Shown in pieces: positions 1 through 8,912 of a DNA stretch of 64,000 nt. Source of the DNA: JACPNO01 sp963825405 (lineage in GTDB: Bacteria; Acidobacteriota; Terriglobia; Bryobacterales; Bryobacteraceae); the NCBI GenBank assembly GCA_963825405.1, contig CAWGTB010000011.1:248001-312000 (forward strand), given 5' to 3'. The position numbers were made by a program, and so were the translations under genes. Every line of letters starts with the position of its first letter. Position 1 is the first letter of the stretch. The notes beneath the pieces are model-generated. The model worked only from the letters and a program-made list of their open reading frames with translations, did no database searches and was not told where the DNA came from.

Positions 1-2430
1 GGCCCGGCTATTCAGGCGTCCGTCAACAACACTCAGGGCGTGGCAGTGGACTTCGCCGGCAATATCTTCATTGCCGACACCGACGCCCATCGCATTCGCA
101 AAATCACGCCTGACGGGCTCATCGCAACCGTGGCGGGCAACGGCACGGCAGGCGCGCTGGGCGATGGCGGCCCGGCGGCGATAGCGCAATTAAACACCCC
201 CTACGGCGTGGCCACGGACGGCGCCGGCAATCTCTACATCGCTGATCTCGGCAACAATCGCGTGCGCATGGTTACGCCCGATGGCGTCATCCATACGCTC
301 GCGCCCGATGCGCCCGGTGGATGGCTAGCTCCGCGCAATATCGCCGTGGATAGCGCCGGCAATGTGTACGTCGCCGAATTCACCGGACACCGCATTCGCA
401 AGATCGCGGCCAGCGGCGTGGTCACCTTGGTAGCCGGCACGGGCGTCGCAGGTTTCAGCGGCGATTCCGGTCCCGCTCATAACGCGCAGTTGGCTTATCC
501 GGCTGGGCTGGCTTTTGACCCGCAAGGCAATCTCTACATCGCCGACAGCGGCAACAGCCGGGTGCGCAAAATCTTGACCAGCGGGCAAATCACCACGGTT
601 CTCGGGACCGATGCACCCGGCATAAGCGCTCGGCGGCAGCTGAATCTGCCCACCGGAGTCGCGGTGGACAGCGCCGGCAACTTGTACGTGGCGGATAGCG
701 GCAACCAACGCATCCAAGAGCTGACTCCGGACAGCCAGGTGAGCACGGTCCCTGGCGCAGGGCGCGACGTGGCGGTGGACGCGGCGGGCAATCTCTACAT
801 CGCCGACGGCAACGCGCTGCTCGAAGTGATTGTAGGCGGCGGCCCGGTGACCCTTGCGGGTGGCGATGCCGGCAGCTTTGGCGGCGATGGTGGTCCGGCG
901 GTCAACGCGCGTCTGGCTGGGCCCGCGGGGCTCGCGGTTACCGGCGACGGCGTCCTCTACATTGCCGATACCCGCAACCAGCGTGTGCGCAAAGTGGACG
1001 CGAGCGGCCTCATCAGCACCGTGGCAGGCGACGGAACGCCGGCCCAGGGGACCAATGAGCTGCACTATCCCACCGGCCTGGCTTGGGACGGAAGCAATAC
1101 GCTCTTCATCGCCGATCAGAACAACGCGCGCGTCCAGCAAGTGACGCCGGGCAGCGGGATGGTCACAGTGGCCGGCACCGGCGTCCCGGGGTTCGATGGC
1201 GATGGCCTGCCGGCGCTTTCCACCCAGCTTCTTTTTCCGGCTGCCGTGGCTCTGAGCGGCAATGGCGCGCTCATCGTTGCCGATGGCGGGAATCTGCGCG
1301 TGCGGGAGCTTAGTCCGACTGGGGTGCTGCTGACGATTGCAACACAAGTGAACGCGCGCGGCGTGGCGGTGGACGCGCTCGGCAAGGTGTATGTGGCGGA
1401 CACCGCCAACCATCGCATCCTCGCGATGGATCCCGGCGGCGCGGCCATTCCGTTTGCCGGAACCGGGGTCGTGGGCTTCTCGGGAGACGGCGGGCAAGCT
1501 CTCTCCGCCCAGCTCAACCAGCCAGCCGGCTTGGCCGCCGATGCGCATGGCAACCTGTTCGTCGCCGATACCGGCAACCATTGCGTGCGTATGATCACAC
1601 CGGACGGCTTCATCCAAACGGTGGCAGGCACGGGCAGCGCGGGCCTGTCGGGCGATGGCGGCGCCGGTCCGCTTGCCCAGCTCAACGCGCCGTCGGCAGT
1701 CGCCGTCGATGCGACCGGCGCCGTTTGGATCGCCGATACGGGCAACAATCGCATTCGCAAACTCACGCCGGGCGCGGTCACACCGCCGGCTCAGCAAGTT
1801 CTGCCGCTGGTGGTGGTGAACGGAGCCAGTTGGCTGGCCGGGCCGGTCGCGCCGGGCGAGATCGTGTCGATTTTTTCTGACGGGGGCACAGCGCTGGGCC
1901 CCACTTTGGGAATAGCTGCCACTCCGCCGCTGTCCACGCAACTGGCGGAGGTCGAGGTGCGTTTTGACGGCCAAGCCGTACCGCTGTATTACGTGCAGGC
2001 CCAGCAGATCAACGCGCAGGTTCCGTTGAGCGTCGCCGCACTAACGCAGGTGGAGGTGTTCTATCAAGGCATATCGCGCGGCCAGGCGCAGATCGCGCTG
2101 ACGGCCGCCGCGCCGGGCATCTTCGTGTGGAGCGGCGGCACAGGGCAGGCCGTCGTTACCAATGGCGATGGCTCGCTCAACTCTCCAGGCAATGCGGCGG
2201 CGCGCGGTTCGACCGTCACGCTGTACGCTACCGGCCAGGGTCAAAATCTTCCCGCTTCGCTCGCGATCAGCGGCTTTGGGGCTGAGATTTTGTCCACGCG
2301 TGAAGCGACGGGCCTGCTGCGTATCGATGTCCGCCTGCCTGCCGGATTCGCGCCCACCGGCGTGCTGCAACTGGTCCTACAAATCGGCAACGTGACCAGC
2401 CAGCCCGGCGTTACCATTGCGGTACGATAG
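1..2430 (+). CDS. NHL-repeat beta-propeller protein with Solibacter-type C-terminal domain (5' partial)
   Basis: The frame is open at base 1, so the N-terminus lies outside the window; the GTG at 40 is internal because the preceding codons already encode repeat sequence. About 810 residues are visible. The first ~590 are NHL-type propeller repeats of ~55 residues, with recurring signatures such as GDGGPA, AQLN.P.G.A.D, GNLYIAD and N.R.R. The last ~205 residues resemble the domain named TIGR03437 (Solibacter uncharacterised C-terminal domain), with NGASW, VAPGEIVSIF and TVTLYATGQG. Such proteins are normally secreted and propellers bind proteins or sugars, but no substrate can be read here. 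The domain is the first taxonomic pointer to Acidobacteriota. thiD follows 21 bases downstream. Confidence 0.9.
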   Translation, partial: GPAIQASVNNTQGVAVDFAGNIFIADTDAHRIRKITPDGLIATVAGNGTAGALGDGGPAAIAQLNTPYGVATDGAGNLYIADLGNNRVRMVTPDGVIHTLAPDAPGGWLAPRNIAVDSAGNVYVAEFTGHRIRKIAASGVVTLVAGTGVAGFSGDSGPAHNAQLAYPAGLAFDPQGNLYIADSGNSRVRKILTSGQITTVLGTDAPGISARRQLNLPTGVAVDSAGNLYVADSGNQRIQELTPDSQVSTVPGAGRDVAVDAAGNLYIADGNALLEVIVGGGPVTLAGGDAGSFGGDGGPAVNARLAGPAGLAVTGDGVLYIADTRNQRVRKVDASGLISTVAGDGTPAQGTNELHYPTGLAWDGSNTLFIADQNNARVQQVTPGSGMVTVAGTGVPGFDGDGLPALSTQLLFPAAVALSGNGALIVADGGNLRVRELSPTGVLLTIATQVNARGVAVDALGKVYVADTANHRILAMDPGGAAIPFAGTGVVGFSGDGGQALSAQLNQPAGLAADAHGNLFVADTGNHCVRMITPDGFIQTVAGTGSAGLSGDGGAGPLAQLNAPSAVAVDATGAVWIADTGNNRIRKLTPGAVTPPAQQVLPLVVVNGASWLAGPVAPGEIVSIFSDGGTALGPTLGIAATPPLSTQLAEVEVRFDGQAVPLYYVQAQQINAQVPLSVAALTQVEVFYQGISRGQAQIALTAAAPGIFVWSGGTGQAVVTNGDGSLNSPGNAAARGSTVTLYATGQGQNLPASLAISGFGAEILSTREATGLLRIDVRLPAGFAPTGVLQLVLQIGNVTSQPGVTIAVR

Positions 2431-2451
2431 AGATGTTCCATCCCCATCCAA

Positions 2452-3250
2452 ATGCATCCCGTGGCTCTCACGATTGCCGGCTCGGACCCTAGCGGCGGCG
2501 CCGGAATTCAGGCGGACCTCAAAACATTTCACCAGTTCGGCGTCTACGGCGAAGCGGTGATCACGCTGCTCACGGTGCAGAACACGGTGTCGGTCGACCG
2601 TGTAGAGCCGATGCAGCCGGATCTGGTGATCCAGCAGATTCGCGCTGTGCTGGCTGATATTCCTCCGCAAGCGGCCAAGACGGGCGCGCTGGGGACTCGC
2701 GAAATCGTGGAGGCGGTGGCGGAGTTGGCGCGAGAGTTCACGTTCCCGCTGGTGGTCGATCCGGTGATGATCAGCAAACATGGCGCGCCGCTGATCGCCG
2801 AAGACGCCCGCCACGCGATCGCCACGCGCCTGCTGCCGCGGGCTACGCTGGTTACGCCCAATCTGGCCGAAGCCGGAGCGCTGGTCGGCGGTGAGGTTCA
2901 CGACATCGAGGCCATGCGCGCCGCCGCGCGTAAGCTTTGTGAAATGGGCGCACACGCGGCGCTGGTGAAAGGCGGACACCTCGACGGAGAAGCGGTCGAC
3001 GTACTCTATTTTGGGGGAGAGTGGACACTTTTTCGCGGGCCTCGCATCGATACGCGCCACACCCACGGGACAGGCTGCACGTATTCGGCGGCAATTACCG
3101 CGGAGCTGCGCGCTAGGCGCCCCGCTGAGCGATGCCGTGGCCGTCGCCAAGGCGTTCATCACCAGCGCGATTCGCACCAATCCTGGTCTGGGCCGGGGCA
3201 ATGGCCCGGTCAATCATCACGCTGCCGCGGGATTAGCCCGGAGGGTCTGA
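2452..3250 (+). CDS. thiD: Hydroxymethylpyrimidine/phosphomethylpyrimidine kinase (frameshifted near the 3' end)
   Basis: ThiD phosphorylates HMP and HMP-phosphate in cytosolic thiamine synthesis. The ribokinase-fold signatures are clear: start region AGSDPSGGAGIQADLKTF, then VVDPVMISKHG in mid-protein, TPNLAEA, VKGGH, and the anion-hole motif THGTGCTYSAAI. Directly after that motif the frame must move by +1 near 3113, fitting one extra base in a GCGC stretch. The continuation (LSDAVAVAKAFITSAI, then NGPVNHHAA) ends at TGA 3248-3250. Reconstructed length is about 265 residues, normal for the family. The TGA abuts the ATG of the next ORF. Read straight through, the frame would give a nonsense tail to 3264, which I discard. 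Confidence 0.88.
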
Positions 3251-3478
3251 ATGAAATTTCCTGAATTGCTGATACAAGCTATCCAACGATCCGAGATTCC
3301 ACTGCGCTTCGAGCCCGGCGCCGAGGAAGCCGTCGCCGCGCCTGTCACCGAACTGCTACGTGCGTGGCTGGCCTCGCACCGGCCGGGCGCCACGCGGTCC
3401 GAATTCGACGATGGCCAGAAGGCGCTCATCGACCAGATGCTGGATGAATTAGAGGGAAATCGCGAGGTACCGAGTTAG
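3251..3478 (+). CDS. Small hypothetical protein (75 aa)
   Basis: Starts at the base after the reconstructed thiD stop and ends six bases before the next ORF, so it is probably co-transcribed with both. The product is acidic and predicted helical, with an N-terminal MKFPELLIQAI and a C-terminal helix QKALIDQMLDELEG. There is no signal peptide, membrane segment or cysteine motif. I do not recognise a family. The tight spacing on both sides is the main reason to accept it as a gene. Confidence 0.55.
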   Translation: MKFPELLIQAIQRSEIPLRFEPGAEEAVAAPVTELLRAWLASHRPGATRSEFDDGQKALIDQMLDELEGNREVPS

Positions 3479-3483
3479 CGCCT

Positions 3484-3702
3484 ATGACCAAAGTGCAATT
3501 GAGATTCCGCCTGCTGAGGCCGCTGGATGAACGGATGATGACGCAAATCGTCAATGCGCATACGATTTACGGAATCCAGCGTATGCAGGTCGGGCCGTCA
3601 CCGGATGAAGTGATGGTGGAGTACGATGCCTCGCGGCTCAAGCCAGCGGACGTGGATGCGACGCTGGCGCGTGCCGGAATTCCGGTCGAGGCCAAAAATT
3701 GA
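3484..3702 (+). CDS. Small ferredoxin-fold/HMA-like protein lacking the metal-binding cysteines (72 aa)
   Basis: Seventy-two residues with a beta-alpha-beta-beta-alpha-beta look: KVQLRFRLLRPLDERMMTQI, YGIQRMQVG, DEVMVEYDASR, PADVDATLARAGIPV. That spacing resembles the heavy-metal-associated fold used by copper chaperones, but the CxxC that binds metal is absent and the protein has no cysteine. It could be a small ligand-binding or protein-interaction domain. It is the last gene of the thiD-led cluster. Function is not assignable; the fold call is inference. Confidence 0.5.
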   Translation: MTKVQLRFRLLRPLDERMMTQIVNAHTIYGIQRMQVGPSPDEVMVEYDASRLKPADVDATLARAGIPVEAKN

Positions 3703-3704
3703 AA

Positions 3705-3757
3705 ACCGGCGGCCTCGCGTTTTTTGCTCGGGGAGCATCCATCGCGGGACCGCCGGT
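3705..3757. terminator. Possible bidirectional terminator-like inverted repeat
   Basis: ACCGGCGG at 3705-3712 pairs with CCGCCGGT at 3750-3757 across a 37-base loop. A run of seven T (3720-3726) and a smaller hairpin (TGCTC-GGG-GAGCA) lie inside. It sits just after the thiD cluster and before the 3' end of the convergent gene. The long loop makes it an atypical terminator. Confidence 0.3.
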
Positions 3758-3865
3758 CTTGCGCCACTTCAGTTGCGAATCTAAGAGCACGGCAGGTACC
3801 ATTTCTACCTGATTGAATTCAGGTATAATACCCGATTAGCATAGGGCAGGAATTACACGGCGGAA

Positions 3866-5055
3866 TTACACGATCGGGAGAATATTCAATGCCGGACTCC
3901 CTAGAGCCTGACGCTCCCGTTTCTCCCAACCTGGTTTAAACAAAGGGAGATAGTTCTCCTGCTGATAGGGGTGGCGCAGAATTTCCTCGATATTCAGGTC
4001 GGTTCCCAGGCCGGGCCGCTCGGATACTTCGATATAGCCGTTAACCACCTCGACCGGGTTGGTGACGATGTTCTTCTCCCAGGGCTCATTGAACTCGTCG
4101 AAAATCTCGTGGATGAAGAAGTTGGGGATCGACGCGTTTAATTGGGCGCAGGCGGCCGAGCAGACCGGACCCTGCGCGCTGTGCGGCGCGATCACCCCAA
4201 AGTGGGCGTCCGCCATGCCGGCCACGATGCGGGCGGTGAACAGGCCGCCCAGGTTCAGCGGCTCGGGCTGCAGGATGCTGACGCACGTCGTGCTTCAGCA
4301 ACTCGGCGAACTGCTGTTTGTTGGAAAGGCTTTCGCCGGTGGCGACGGGCACCGGGCTGCGGCGCGCCACCTCGACCATCGCCGCAATGTTGGTGTGAGG
4401 TACGGGTTCTTCGAACCATGCCGGACGAAACTGGTGGATGGCTTCGGAGAATTCGATGGCGGTCGCGACGTTGAAGCGGCAGTGGACTTCGATCAGCAGA
4501 TCGACCGACGGGCCCGACGGCGTCGCGCACGGCGCGGATGATGTCGACGGAAAGATCGAAATCGTAGCGCGAGAGCGTGCGCCAGGCGCTGCCGAACGGA
4601 TCGAACTTCAGGGCGGTGTAGCCGCGCGCGGCGACCTCCTTGGCTTTCTCGGCGAAACTCTCCGGCGTGCGCGGTCCGCGATACCAGCCGTTGGCGTAGG
4701 CGCGCAATTTCTCATGGCAGCGGCCGCCCCACAGGTTGTAGATCGGCTGCTTGCAGGCCTTGCCGATGATGTCCCAGCAGGCGATCTCGATGGCCGCGAC
4801 GGCGCACTTGTGAATCTGCGCGCCTTCCGAGTAGACATCGCGGATCAGGCGCTGGGTGATGATCTCGATTTGGAACGGGTCCATGCCGAGGACGAGCGGC
4901 TTGAGCTCGTGGATGGCGGCTTCGACGGTTTTGCCGAAGTCGTTGAGCGTGCCTTCGCCGACGCCGTGAATGCCTTCGTCGGTCAAGACGCGGGCGAAGA
5001 GCCAGTTCTTCCAGGGATTGCCCGCGATATAGGTTTCGATGGCGGTGATTTTCAT
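3866..5055 (-). CDS. Mandelate racemase/muconate lactonizing-type enolase superfamily enzyme, galactonate-dehydratase-like (two frameshifts)
   Basis: The N-terminal domain starts MKITAIETYIAG and carries TDEGIHGVGEGTLN, followed by CWDIIGKACKQPIYNLWGG, typical of sugar-acid dehydratases of the enolase superfamily. These enzymes abstract a proton alpha to a carboxylate with Mg2+. After RDAVGP the frame moves +1 near 4528 (DLLIEVHCRFN, WFEEPVPH, PVATGES) and again near 4280, ending ...LPLFKPGWE at TAA 3866-3868. Candidate metal ligands are the acidic residues in those three strands. Reconstructed length is ~396 residues, normal. I prefer the ATG at 5055 to the one at 5067 because a TACAAT box lies 10 bases upstream of it and covers the first ATG. 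The substrate cannot be told from sequence. Confidence 0.8.
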
Positions 5056-5065
5056 TTGAACAGGC

Positions 5066-5071
5066 ATTGTA
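5066..5071 (-). promoter_or_regulatory. Candidate -10 box (TACAAT) for the enolase-superfamily gene
   Basis: TACAAT on the minus strand lies 10 bases before the ATG at 5055. The spacing is close to the 9-base rule seen upstream of five other genes here. No convincing -35 was found. Confidence 0.4.
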
Positions 5072-5099
5072 CAACGGCGGGTGGAGGGAGCAGGTTGTT

Positions 5100-5381
5100 A
5101 TGCTGGAAAACGTGCGAGGCCAGCGCTCACATAACATGCTGTCTGTGGGGACGCTCGTGATGAGTATTCCAATGATCTTGGTTTTCAACTTCAAACCAGA
5201 GCACTTTCCGGAAGGGCCAATCTACGCCCTTTTGTTCGCGTGGGCGCTCTTAAGCTGCTGGGTGATTCCTCCGCTGTTAATTTGTGAGGTTGTCGCATCA
5301 ATAAGGCGCATTCTGCAACGCCGGCAGGGCACCTGGCTTAGCGGTTTTCATTGGCACATCATTGCACTCTCGTCGGACTAG
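5100..5381 (+). CDS. Possible small membrane protein (93 aa)
   Basis: From ATG 5100 the ORF encodes MLENVRGQ followed by two hydrophobic stretches: about residues 13-30 (LSVGTLVMSIPMILVF) and 43-62 (ALLFAWALLSCWVIPPLLI). A basic segment RRILQRRQG follows. It is divergent from the enolase-superfamily gene with only 44 bases between starts. No family is recognised and there is no clear ribosome binding site. Base composition is less GC-rich than its neighbours. The hydrophobic pattern favours a real gene, but weakly. Confidence 0.35.
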   Translation: MLENVRGQRSHNMLSVGTLVMSIPMILVFNFKPEHFPEGPIYALLFAWALLSCWVIPPLLICEVVASIRRILQRRQGTWLSGFHWHIIALSSD

Positions 5382-5522
5382 CGGGGGAGTTGAGTCTATT
5401 AAGATCAAAATTGACAAGCCATCAATTCTGAGTGGCGCAACGGACTCCAAGTCCTTGTTCGGTCTTATACAGCATTCTGCTTAATGCAAATAACGTGCAC
5501 AACAACCCAAGCGACTAGAGTC

Positions 5523-6678
5523 TCAGTTCTGCGCCCCGGCGGCGCGCAGCATCGCTTCATAGATCACCAATTGAGCGATCCCGGACGGCGGCAGGATTTT
5601 CACGTCATACCCCGGCATGCTGACTGCTGCGTCGCCTTCCGCCCAGTGCTGGTCGATCAAGATGTCGCCATACCGTTCGAGATCCAGGTTCTGTCCAGCT
5701 TTGGGAATGCAGATCCAAACCGCCTTGGCTTTGGCGCGCCGCACCGCGTCCCACAGTTCGGTTTGTATCCCGTTGTAAGGCCCCAGCCAGATCAGGTAGC
5801 CATCGGCGCCGAGCGCGGCGTCCAGGCGATCGGCGTCTCCCTTGTACGCCTGGAACCATTTGCCGTCGCCGGTGAATTCATGATTCATCAGGTGCGAAAT
5901 GGCGGTGACGATCGCCGGATGGGAGGCGGATCGCCGGCCCATCTCCTTGCCCACCGCGATGATTCGATCCAGCTCGTGCGAGCGGATGTCGCGCAGCGTC
6001 TGACCTATGGAATCGAGGTACGCGCGCGCGGCCACGCCCGGCGGAACCGGCGTCCATGTGCGGCTCTCCCGGACCGTGGAAGGTGCGGCCTTGATAGCGC
6101 AGGTTGCGCTCGCGGCCTCCTGGGCGGTAGTTGCTCTGATAGAAAATCAACGTTTTGCCGGCGCGCGCCGAGGCTGAGGCGAGCTCTCCGGAGAGGGTCC
6201 ACAGCGACAACACGTTGCCGAGCACGGTGAAATTTTGATCGGCGGTCCAGGGGGTCAGGCTATCGATCCAGTGTTCGAAGGCTGGGGCGCCGCTCGGGGG
6301 GCGCGGGCCGAATGCGATCACCAGGCACTTCTTCTGCTGCAATTCGACGGCAAGCTGGCGTTGCGATTCGTAGGTGGATGGGAAATAGCTCAGCCACACG
6401 ACGTCGCCAGCGTGCGCGGCGGCGGGCGAGGAGAGCGCTCGCACTGCCATGATGCCGCCGGAGCGGCCGGTGGCTTCTGCAATCCATCCTCGATCGCTGC
6501 CGGTTACGTAAAGGGCACCGCCGGCGAACAGAGCGGCCTGCACCAGTTCCGCGGGGGCTTTGAGACGATCCACGCTACGGCGATGCTGCGCGACTAATTC
6601 CTGGGCGCTATCGAAGTACGCTGCGCTGAGGCATGGCAGGCAGGCTGCTGTCAGAGCGAGTGCGATGCGAAGCTTCAC
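5523..6678 (-). CDS. Exported protein with SIS (phosphosugar isomerase)-like features (one frameshift)
   Basis: GTG start at 6678, then a signal peptide (LRIALALTAACLPCLSA) and ~365 further residues. The segment ALYVTGSDRGWIAEATGR and, ~50 residues later, GDVVWLSYFPSTYESQ resemble the nucleotide-like and phosphosugar loops of SIS domains. A second similar half follows after a +1 frame change near 6045 (MGRRSASHPAIVTAISH, YLIWLGPYNG, AVWICIPKAG). SIS proteins are usually cytosolic, so a signal peptide is unusual. It is divergent from the decarboxylase with only 34 bases between start codons, so the two must share a compact promoter region. The family call is tentative; another Rossmann-like fold is possible. 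Confidence 0.6.
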
Positions 6679-6697
6679 GGTCCAAGGATCTCATTGT

Positions 6698-6703
6698 TAT
6701 TCT
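6698..6703 (+). promoter_or_regulatory. Candidate -10 box (TATTCT) for the decarboxylase gene
   Basis: TATTCT ends exactly 9 bases before the ATG at 6713. The preceding TTG gives a TTGTTATTCTGG string like the TTGTTATACTGG before gltX. Confidence 0.45.
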
Positions 6704-6712
6704 GGTAGGTCC

Positions 6713-8080
6713 ATGGATAAATTGCTGAACGATGCTGCGCAGCGGGCGCTGCGTTACCTTGACCAATTGGATGGGCGCTCGGTTGCGCCTTCCACTGAGG
6801 CGGTCAAAGGCTTGAAGCGGTTCCACGAGCCGCTCCCCGAGATGTCTACGGATCCGTGCGAGGTGCTGGCTCTGCTGGATGAAATCGGCACGCCTGCCAC
6901 CGTTTCCACCGCGGGCCGTCGATTTTTTGGATTTGTTACTGGCGGCGTGCTGCCTGCTACGCTGGCTGCCAACTGGCTTGCTGCGGCCTGGGACCAGAAC
7001 GCTTCCATGGTCGTGCTTTCGCCGGTTGGGGCAGCCCTCGAAGACGTCGTGCTCTCGTGGCTGCGTGACCTATTCCGGCTGCCCTCTGGATCTGGCGGCG
7101 CGCTTGTGACCGGCGGGACCATGGCTAATTTCACGTCGATCGCTGCTGCGCGGCATGCGTTGCTCAGCGCCGTCGGTTGGGACGTGGAAGCGCAGGGCCT
7201 GTTCGGCGCGCCGCCGATCACCGTGATCGTGGGCGACGAAGTCCACATCAGCATGCTCAAGGCGCTGGGGCTCGCGGGCCTGGGCCGGGAGCGCGTGGTG
7301 CGCGTCCCTGCCGATGCGCAGGGGCGCATGCGCGCGGACAAGCTGCCGAAGCTGTCCGGACCCACGCTGATTTGCACGCAGGCCGGCAACGTGAACAGCG
7401 GCGCGTTCGATCCGATCGGGGAAATTTGCGCGCGAGCGCACGAAGCCGGCGCCTGGGTGCACGTGGATGGCGCGTTCGGACTCTGGGCGGCGGTGGCCCG
7501 CGAGCGCAGGCATCTTGTCGATGGCGTCGAACTCGCCGATTCCTGGGCGACCGACTGTCACAAATGGCTCAACGTGCCGCACGATAGCGGCATTGCGCTG
7601 GTGCGCGATGAGCAGCATCTGCTGGGCGCCATTCGCACTACCGCCGCTTACCTGGTGCATGGCGAGCAGCGCGAGCCGCATCATCATACGCCGGAGGCTT
7701 CGCGGCGGGCGCGCGGCATCGAAGTCTGGGCGGCGTTGCGCAGTCTGGGACGCAGCGGGCTCGAAGACATGATCGAGCGTACCTGCCGGCATGCGTCACG
7801 TTTTGCGGACGGGCTGCGGGCGGCGGGCTACGAAATCCTCAACGACGTCGTGCTCAACCAGGTGCTCGTCTCGTTTGGCAACGACGAAACTACGCGGCGC
7901 GTGATCGCGGCCATCCAGCAGGACGGCACGTGCTGGTGCGGCGGAACGGTCTGGCATGGGCGCGCCGTGATGCGCATCAGCGTCAGTTCCTGGGCTACGC
8001 GCGACGAGGATGTCGACCGCAGCCTGGCTGCGATGATTGCCTGCGCGCGCTCACTCGGCGTCGTGAAAAATGATGCCTAG
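6713..8080 (+). CDS. Group II pyridoxal-phosphate-dependent decarboxylase (amino acid decarboxylase family)
   Basis: An intact 455-residue fold-type I PLP enzyme of the glutamate/aromatic amino acid decarboxylase group. Visible motifs in order: RRFFGFVTGGVLPATLAAN near residue 75, SGGALVTGGTMANFTSIAAA (cofactor phosphate loop), WVHVDGAFGLWA with the Asp that contacts the pyridine nitrogen, and TDCHKWLNVPHDSG with the Schiff-base Lys. The C-terminal domain ends RISVSSWATRDEDV. The start is ATG 6713, not the upstream in-frame ATGs, because the upstream codons overlap the divergent gene and the -10 box fits 6713. Its 3' end overlaps the convergent oxygenase by 30 bases. The amino acid substrate is not determined. 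Confidence 0.88.
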   Translation: MDKLLNDAAQRALRYLDQLDGRSVAPSTEAVKGLKRFHEPLPEMSTDPCEVLALLDEIGTPATVSTAGRRFFGFVTGGVLPATLAANWLAAAWDQNASMVVLSPVGAALEDVVLSWLRDLFRLPSGSGGALVTGGTMANFTSIAAARHALLSAVGWDVEAQGLFGAPPITVIVGDEVHISMLKALGLAGLGRERVVRVPADAQGRMRADKLPKLSGPTLICTQAGNVNSGAFDPIGEICARAHEAGAWVHVDGAFGLWAAVARERRHLVDGVELADSWATDCHKWLNVPHDSGIALVRDEQHLLGAIRTTAAYLVHGEQREPHHHTPEASRRARGIEVWAALRSLGRSGLEDMIERTCRHASRFADGLRAAGYEILNDVVLNQVLVSFGNDETTRRVIAAIQQDGTCWCGGTVWHGRAVMRISVSSWATRDEDVDRSLAAMIACARSLGVVKNDA

Positions 8081-8729
8081 CGTGTAGCGGGTTCCGGTGC
8101 GGACCTGGCTCACGCCGTGGCGCAGGTTCACGCGGTAATAGCCGCGAGTGCCTTTCACGGGCCGGTAGCGCGTGGTGAAAATCACGACTTGCCCCTGCTC
8201 GGGGGTGATGACGTGGGCGCGGGATTGGGCGCGCGGCTGCTGCTCGACCATCACGAACTCGCCGCCGGTGTAGTCGACGCCCGGACGGCTGAGGAAGCAG
8301 GCCATCTGGAACGGGAAAGCGAGTTCGCCGTAGAGATCCTGGTGGAGGCAGTTGTAATCGCCGGCTTCGTAATGGAGGAGCAGCGGCGTGGGTTTTGTTT
8401 GGCCGCGCTCGTTGCATTGCGACAGAAACGTGGCGAGGTCTGGTGGAAGATGGCGTTCCGGCCCATTCGCTGGCAAGGCCTGCTAGCGGCGGATAGGCTT
8501 GCTCGCGAAGCTCCTGGATCAAGGGCGGCAGCGGGTAGTCGAAATATTTGTAGTCGCCTTTGCCGAAGCGGTAGCGGGACATCACGATGTGGCTGCGGAA
8601 GAGGCGATCGTCGGGATACAGAGCGGAGAGCGTGGCGCACTGATCCGGTGTGAGCACCGGAGGCGTGATCGCGAATCCCTGTTGGGATAGAGATTCTCGC
8701 AGAGCGGGCCAATCCAGATTGAAAAGCAC
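8051..8729 (-). CDS. 2-oxoglutarate/Fe(II)-dependent oxygenase (one frameshift; start uncertain)
   Basis: The C-terminal half holds the double-stranded beta-helix signature. CLHQDLYG supplies the H-x-D pair, YTGGEFVMVEQ follows, LRHGVSQV gives the distal His, and GTRYTLGIIFHDAE gives the Arg for 2-oxoglutarate. The N-terminal half (DWPALRESLSQQGFAI, RYRFGKGDYKYFDYPLP) resembles the uncharacterised bacterial prolyl-hydroxylase-like group. The two halves are separated by a +1 frame change near 8470. Upstream the frame stays open into the hairpin repeat at 8791, so I chose GTG 8729 as the most likely start; no Shine-Dalgarno is visible. About 225 residues. The hydroxylation target is unknown. 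Confidence 0.75.
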
Positions 8730-8790
8730 GTCATCAATGTACAGGAGACCGTAACCCGGGGATATCCGAAACTTGCGGTGAAACCAACAC

Positions 8791-8882
8791 ATTTCTCGCA
8801 GAGACGCAGAGTACACAGAGAAAAACGAATACATAAATATCGGGTTGGTTTTCTCTGCGTACTCTGCGTCTCTGCGAGAAAT
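8791..8882. repeat. Long hairpin repeat with TTCTCGCAGAGACGCAGAG arms
   Basis: Left arm 8791-8825 and right arm 8848-8882 are inverted copies that differ by one internal base and the innermost pair, around a 22-base AT-richer loop. A shorter, imperfect relative sits at 44994-45080. The same kind of TCTCTGCG/CGCAGAGA motif is widespread between genes in environmental bacteria. Here it lies between two gene starts (oxygenase minus, gltX plus). Confidence 0.85.
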
Positions 8883-8897
8883 GCTTTTCCTGCTTGT

Positions 8898-8903
8898 TAT
8901 ACT
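8898..8903 (+). promoter_or_regulatory. Candidate -10 box (TATACT) for gltX
   Basis: TATACT ends exactly 9 bases before the gltX ATG at 8913, within TTGTTATACTGG. No good -35 is visible because the right arm of the hairpin repeat occupies that position. Confidence 0.5.
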
Positions 8904-8912
8904 GGCCTATTC

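Noticed and set aside
325..1974. 549-codon open frame on the minus strand
   Set aside because: It is antisense to the repeat-rich NHL gene; its Arg/His-rich product mirrors the GC-rich codon pattern and has no domain character. Similar long antisense frames elsewhere were dropped for the same reason.
3824..3829. TATAAT sequence before the 3' end of the enolase-superfamily gene
   Set aside because: No -35 at a proper distance and no gene start downstream on the plus strand.
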